The position numbers were made by a program, and so were the translations under genes. A stretch of 12,991 bases of DNA from Clostridia bacterium (GTDB lineage: Bacteria; Bacillota; DSM-521; Neomoorellales; Neomoorellaceae), in NCBI GenBank assembly GCA_012727745.1, contig JAAYGJ010000244.1, forward strand, positions 1 through 12,991, read 5' to 3'. Below are positions 11,270 through 12,991 of the stretch, in pieces (the stretch's first letter is position 1; the number at the start of each line of letters is the position of its first letter). Under the pieces are notes generated by a model that saw nothing but the letters and a program-made list of their open reading frames with translations, searched no databases and was not told the origin of the DNA.

Positions 11270-12321
11270 ATCTCGGAGATCGTTCTTATTATATTCACTG
11301 CGGGGTCGGTCTACTGGCTGAAGCCGGCCGCTTATTAAAACCATTAAAGTTGGCAGCTCCCTGCCTGGTGGTGAGTAATCCTACTGTAGCCGAACTGTAC
11401 TGGCCTCAACTGGAGCAAAGCCTTAGAGAAGAGGGCTGGCAGCCGCATTTGACCCTTGTGCCTGACGGAGAAGAAGCAAAAAGCTTAAAGGTGGCGGCTG
11501 AACTCTACGATGCCTGCCTGGCTGCAGGCATTGAAAGGGGAGCAGCCATTATGGCCTTAGGCGGCGGGGTAACTGGCGATGTAGCCGGTTTTGTAGCAGC
11601 TACCTGGTTGCGCGGGATAGCCTTTATCCAGTTGCCTACCACCTTGCTGGCTCAGGTTGATGCCAGTGTAGGGGGGAAAGTGGCGGTCAACCACCCCCGG
11701 GGCAAAAACCTGATCGGCGCTTTTTATCAACCGGCGGCAGTTATTGCTGACCTGGATACCCTGGCAACTTTGCCGCCCAGGGAAATGCGAGCCGGCCTGG
11801 CTGAGGTGATTAAATATGGTGTTATCGCTGACGCCGCATTTTTTGAGTACCTGGAAGAAAATATTGAAAAAATTTTGACCGGCGATAGGGAACTATTGGA
11901 AAGAGTTGTCTTACGGTGTTGTGCTATTAAAGCTGAGATTGTGGCCGCTGATGAACGAGAAAATGACTTGCGGGCAATTTTAAATTTTGGCCATAGCCTG
12001 GGCCATGCTTTCGAAGCAGTTGGGGGTTATAGCACTTATAATCACGGCGAGGCTGTAGCACTGGGCATGGTTGCTGCTGCCCGGTTGGCGGTGCGCCGGA
12101 GCAGCTTCTCCCCCCAGGAGAGCGTACGCCTGGTAAACTTGCTGCAGCGGACCGGTTTGCCGGTGGATTTACCCCCTTTGAAAGCTCAGGCATTGCTGGC
12201 TGCCCTGGAGCTAGATAAAAAAATGCGCCACGGCCGCCTGCGGATGGTAATACCAGAGCGCTTGGGTCAGGTGAAGATTACCCTTGTCGCTTTGGAGGAG
12301 ATTTTACCGTTGATAAGCTAA
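11248..12321 (+). CDS. aroB: 3-dehydroquinate synthase
   Basis: 357-aa NAD- and metal-dependent enzyme converting DAHP to 3-dehydroquinate, the second pathway step. The NAD-binding glycine motif is ALGGGVTGDVAGFVAATWLRG (103-123, in overlap). QLPTTLLAQVDASVGGK follows with Lys144, and HPRGKNLIG with Lys153. Metal ligands are Glu186 (GLAEVIKYG), His249 (NFGHSLGH) and His266 (HGEAVALGM). The start is GTG 11248, with AAGGAGG at 11231-11237 and 10 nt spacing, both inside the end of aroK. The 22-nt overlap with aroK is in a different frame. No terminator is seen before the following secretion ATPase gene, which begins 23 nt later, so that gene may be cotranscribed. Confidence 0.97.
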   Translation: MAGRVKVNLGDRSYYIHCGVGLLAEAGRLLKPLKLAAPCLVVSNPTVAELYWPQLEQSLREEGWQPHLTLVPDGEEAKSLKVAAELYDACLAAGIERGAAIMALGGGVTGDVAGFVAATWLRGIAFIQLPTTLLAQVDASVGGKVAVNHPRGKNLIGAFYQPAAVIADLDTLATLPPREMRAGLAEVIKYGVIADAAFFEYLEENIEKILTGDRELLERVVLRCCAIKAEIVAADERENDLRAILNFGHSLGHAFEAVGGYSTYNHGEAVALGMVAAARLAVRRSSFSPQESVRLVNLLQRTGLPVDLPPLKAQALLAALELDKKMRHGRLRMVIPERLGQVKITLVALEEILPLIS

Positions 12322-12344
12322 GCCGGGGAGGGAACCGGATACAT

Positions 12345-12991
12345 ATGCACAAACGCCTGGGGGATATCTTGAGCGATGCCGGGAAGATAACTGCTGCCAA
12401 GTTAAAGCAAAATTTTAAGGAACAAAAGGGAAGCGGTGATAAATGGGGCGCTGCAGTTGATGCTACTATTGCTGCTGAGGAGGCACCGGTAGTCCGGCTG
12501 GTTAACCGCATTATTCAGCAGGCTATCCAGGCCAGGGCCAGCGATATCCATATTGAACCCCAGGGTGAGGAAGTTAGGGTGCGCCTGCGGGTTGACGGCC
12601 TGCTGCGTGAACTGCAGCGCCTGCCAATAGGGCATTTAAGCAGCTTGATCTCCCGTATTAAAATCATGGCAGCGATGGATATCGCCGAGAAACGCCTGCC
12701 CCAGGACGGCCGTTTTCAGTTTACTACCGGTCGGCATAGAGTTGACCTGCGGGTATCTACCCTGCCTACTGTCTTCGGGGAAAAAGCTGTCATCCGTTTG
12801 CTGGACCAGAAGGCCATGCTCCTTTCCCTGGATGAGCTGGGCTTTTTACCGCCTATTAAGGAACAATTTAAAAATCTGATTGCTAGCAGTTACGGTATGC
12901 AATTGATTACCGGACCGACTGGCAGCGGTAAGACGACCACCCTTTATGCAGCTCTCAATGCCCTTAATTCCCCACAAAAAAATATCGTTAC
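12345..12991 (+). CDS. PilB/GspE-type secretion or pilus assembly ATPase, 5' part only (partial)
   Basis: The frame opens at ATG 12345 and leaves the window, giving 215 complete residues. It is a GspE/PilB ATPase that powers assembly of type IV pili, competence pseudopili or type II secretion, at the cytoplasmic face of the membrane. Visible are VVRLVNRIIQQAIQARASDIHIEP (49-72, in outline), the RVDG motif (82-85), the AMDIAEKRLPQDGRF region (110-124), LRVSTLP (135-141) and the Walker A GPTGSGKT at 190-197. The N-terminus RLGDILSDAGKITAAKL looks like the start of the usual MshEN domain, but only about 48 residues precede the ATPase core, where PilB normally has some 150. GGGGAGGG at 12325-12332 is the ribosome binding site. 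It lies 23 nt after aroB. ComGA-like or PilB-like identity cannot be settled here. Confidence 0.9.
   Translation, partial: MHKRLGDILSDAGKITAAKLKQNFKEQKGSGDKWGAAVDATIAAEEAPVVRLVNRIIQQAIQARASDIHIEPQGEEVRVRLRVDGLLRELQRLPIGHLSSLISRIKIMAAMDIAEKRLPQDGRFQFTTGRHRVDLRVSTLPTVFGEKAVIRLLDQKAMLLSLDELGFLPPIKEQFKNLIASSYGMQLITGPTGSGKTTTLYAALNALNSPQKNIV

Noticed and set aside
1..12991. CRISPR arrays, tRNA or rRNA genes, insertion sequences, prophage genes
   Set aside because: I read both strands for spaced direct repeats, cloverleaf signatures, transposase motifs and phage genes and saw none. The window looks like stable chromosome.

Overview
The window is about 13 kb of chromosome from an endospore-forming, probably strictly anaerobic Firmicute. 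The evidence is an intact pro-sigma-K gene, the ireB-ruvX-DUF1292 and yqeG-aroE neighbourhoods, strong purine-rich ribosome binding sites with GTG and TTG starts, an Fe-S aldo/keto reductase and a selenocysteine-type selD. Gene order and selenium use resemble Moorella-like or Peptococcaceae-like clostridia. The genus is an inference only. Nothing looks like a prophage, IS element or CRISPR array.

Layout. (1) 1-2415, plus strand: the last codons of what is probably alaS, then ireB, an unrecognised 106-aa gene, an aldo/keto reductase with a C-terminal 2[4Fe-4S] domain, ruvX, and a DUF1292 gene with its own sigma-A-type promoter inside ruvX, closed by a hairpin. (2) 2437-3623: mltG as a single-gene unit with promoter and terminator. 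(3) 3768-4925: a 30-codon single-membrane-span ORF followed, in the same frame after one TAG, by a YeiH-family (PF03601) transporter with its own ribosome binding site. (4) 5095-6141: selD, encoding selenophosphate synthetase, with an in-frame TGA at codon 18 exactly where the catalytic Cys/Sec belongs and a SECIS-like hairpin just downstream. A plain ORF call would begin far too late, near 5203. (5) 6206-7027, minus strand: a patatin-like hydrolase convergent with selD, sharing a bidirectional terminator. (6) 7292-7999: uninterrupted sigK with its pro-sequence, behind a 264-nt divergent intergenic region containing an 11-bp tandem repeat, two inverted repeats and a candidate sigma-K promoter. 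(7) 8190-12321: yqeG, aroE, aroC, aroK, aroB. (8) 12345 to the window end: the start of a PilB/GspE-type secretion ATPase with a shortened N-terminal region.

How the genes work together: the aro run encodes four steps of the shikimate pathway (dehydroquinate synthase, shikimate dehydrogenase, shikimate kinase, chorismate synthase). The genes are tightly packed and aroK/aroB overlap. The ireB-ruvX group and mltG are housekeeping functions in DNA processing and cell-wall control. sigK belongs to late mother-cell sporulation. selD supplies selenophosphate for selenocysteine and here seems to need selenocysteine itself, which implies selA, selB and selC elsewhere in the genome.

The two most notable signals are the selenocysteine codon in selD and the amber-separated, in-frame small membrane ORF before the YeiH-type transporter. 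The first matches a known phenomenon. I do not know of a described function for the second.
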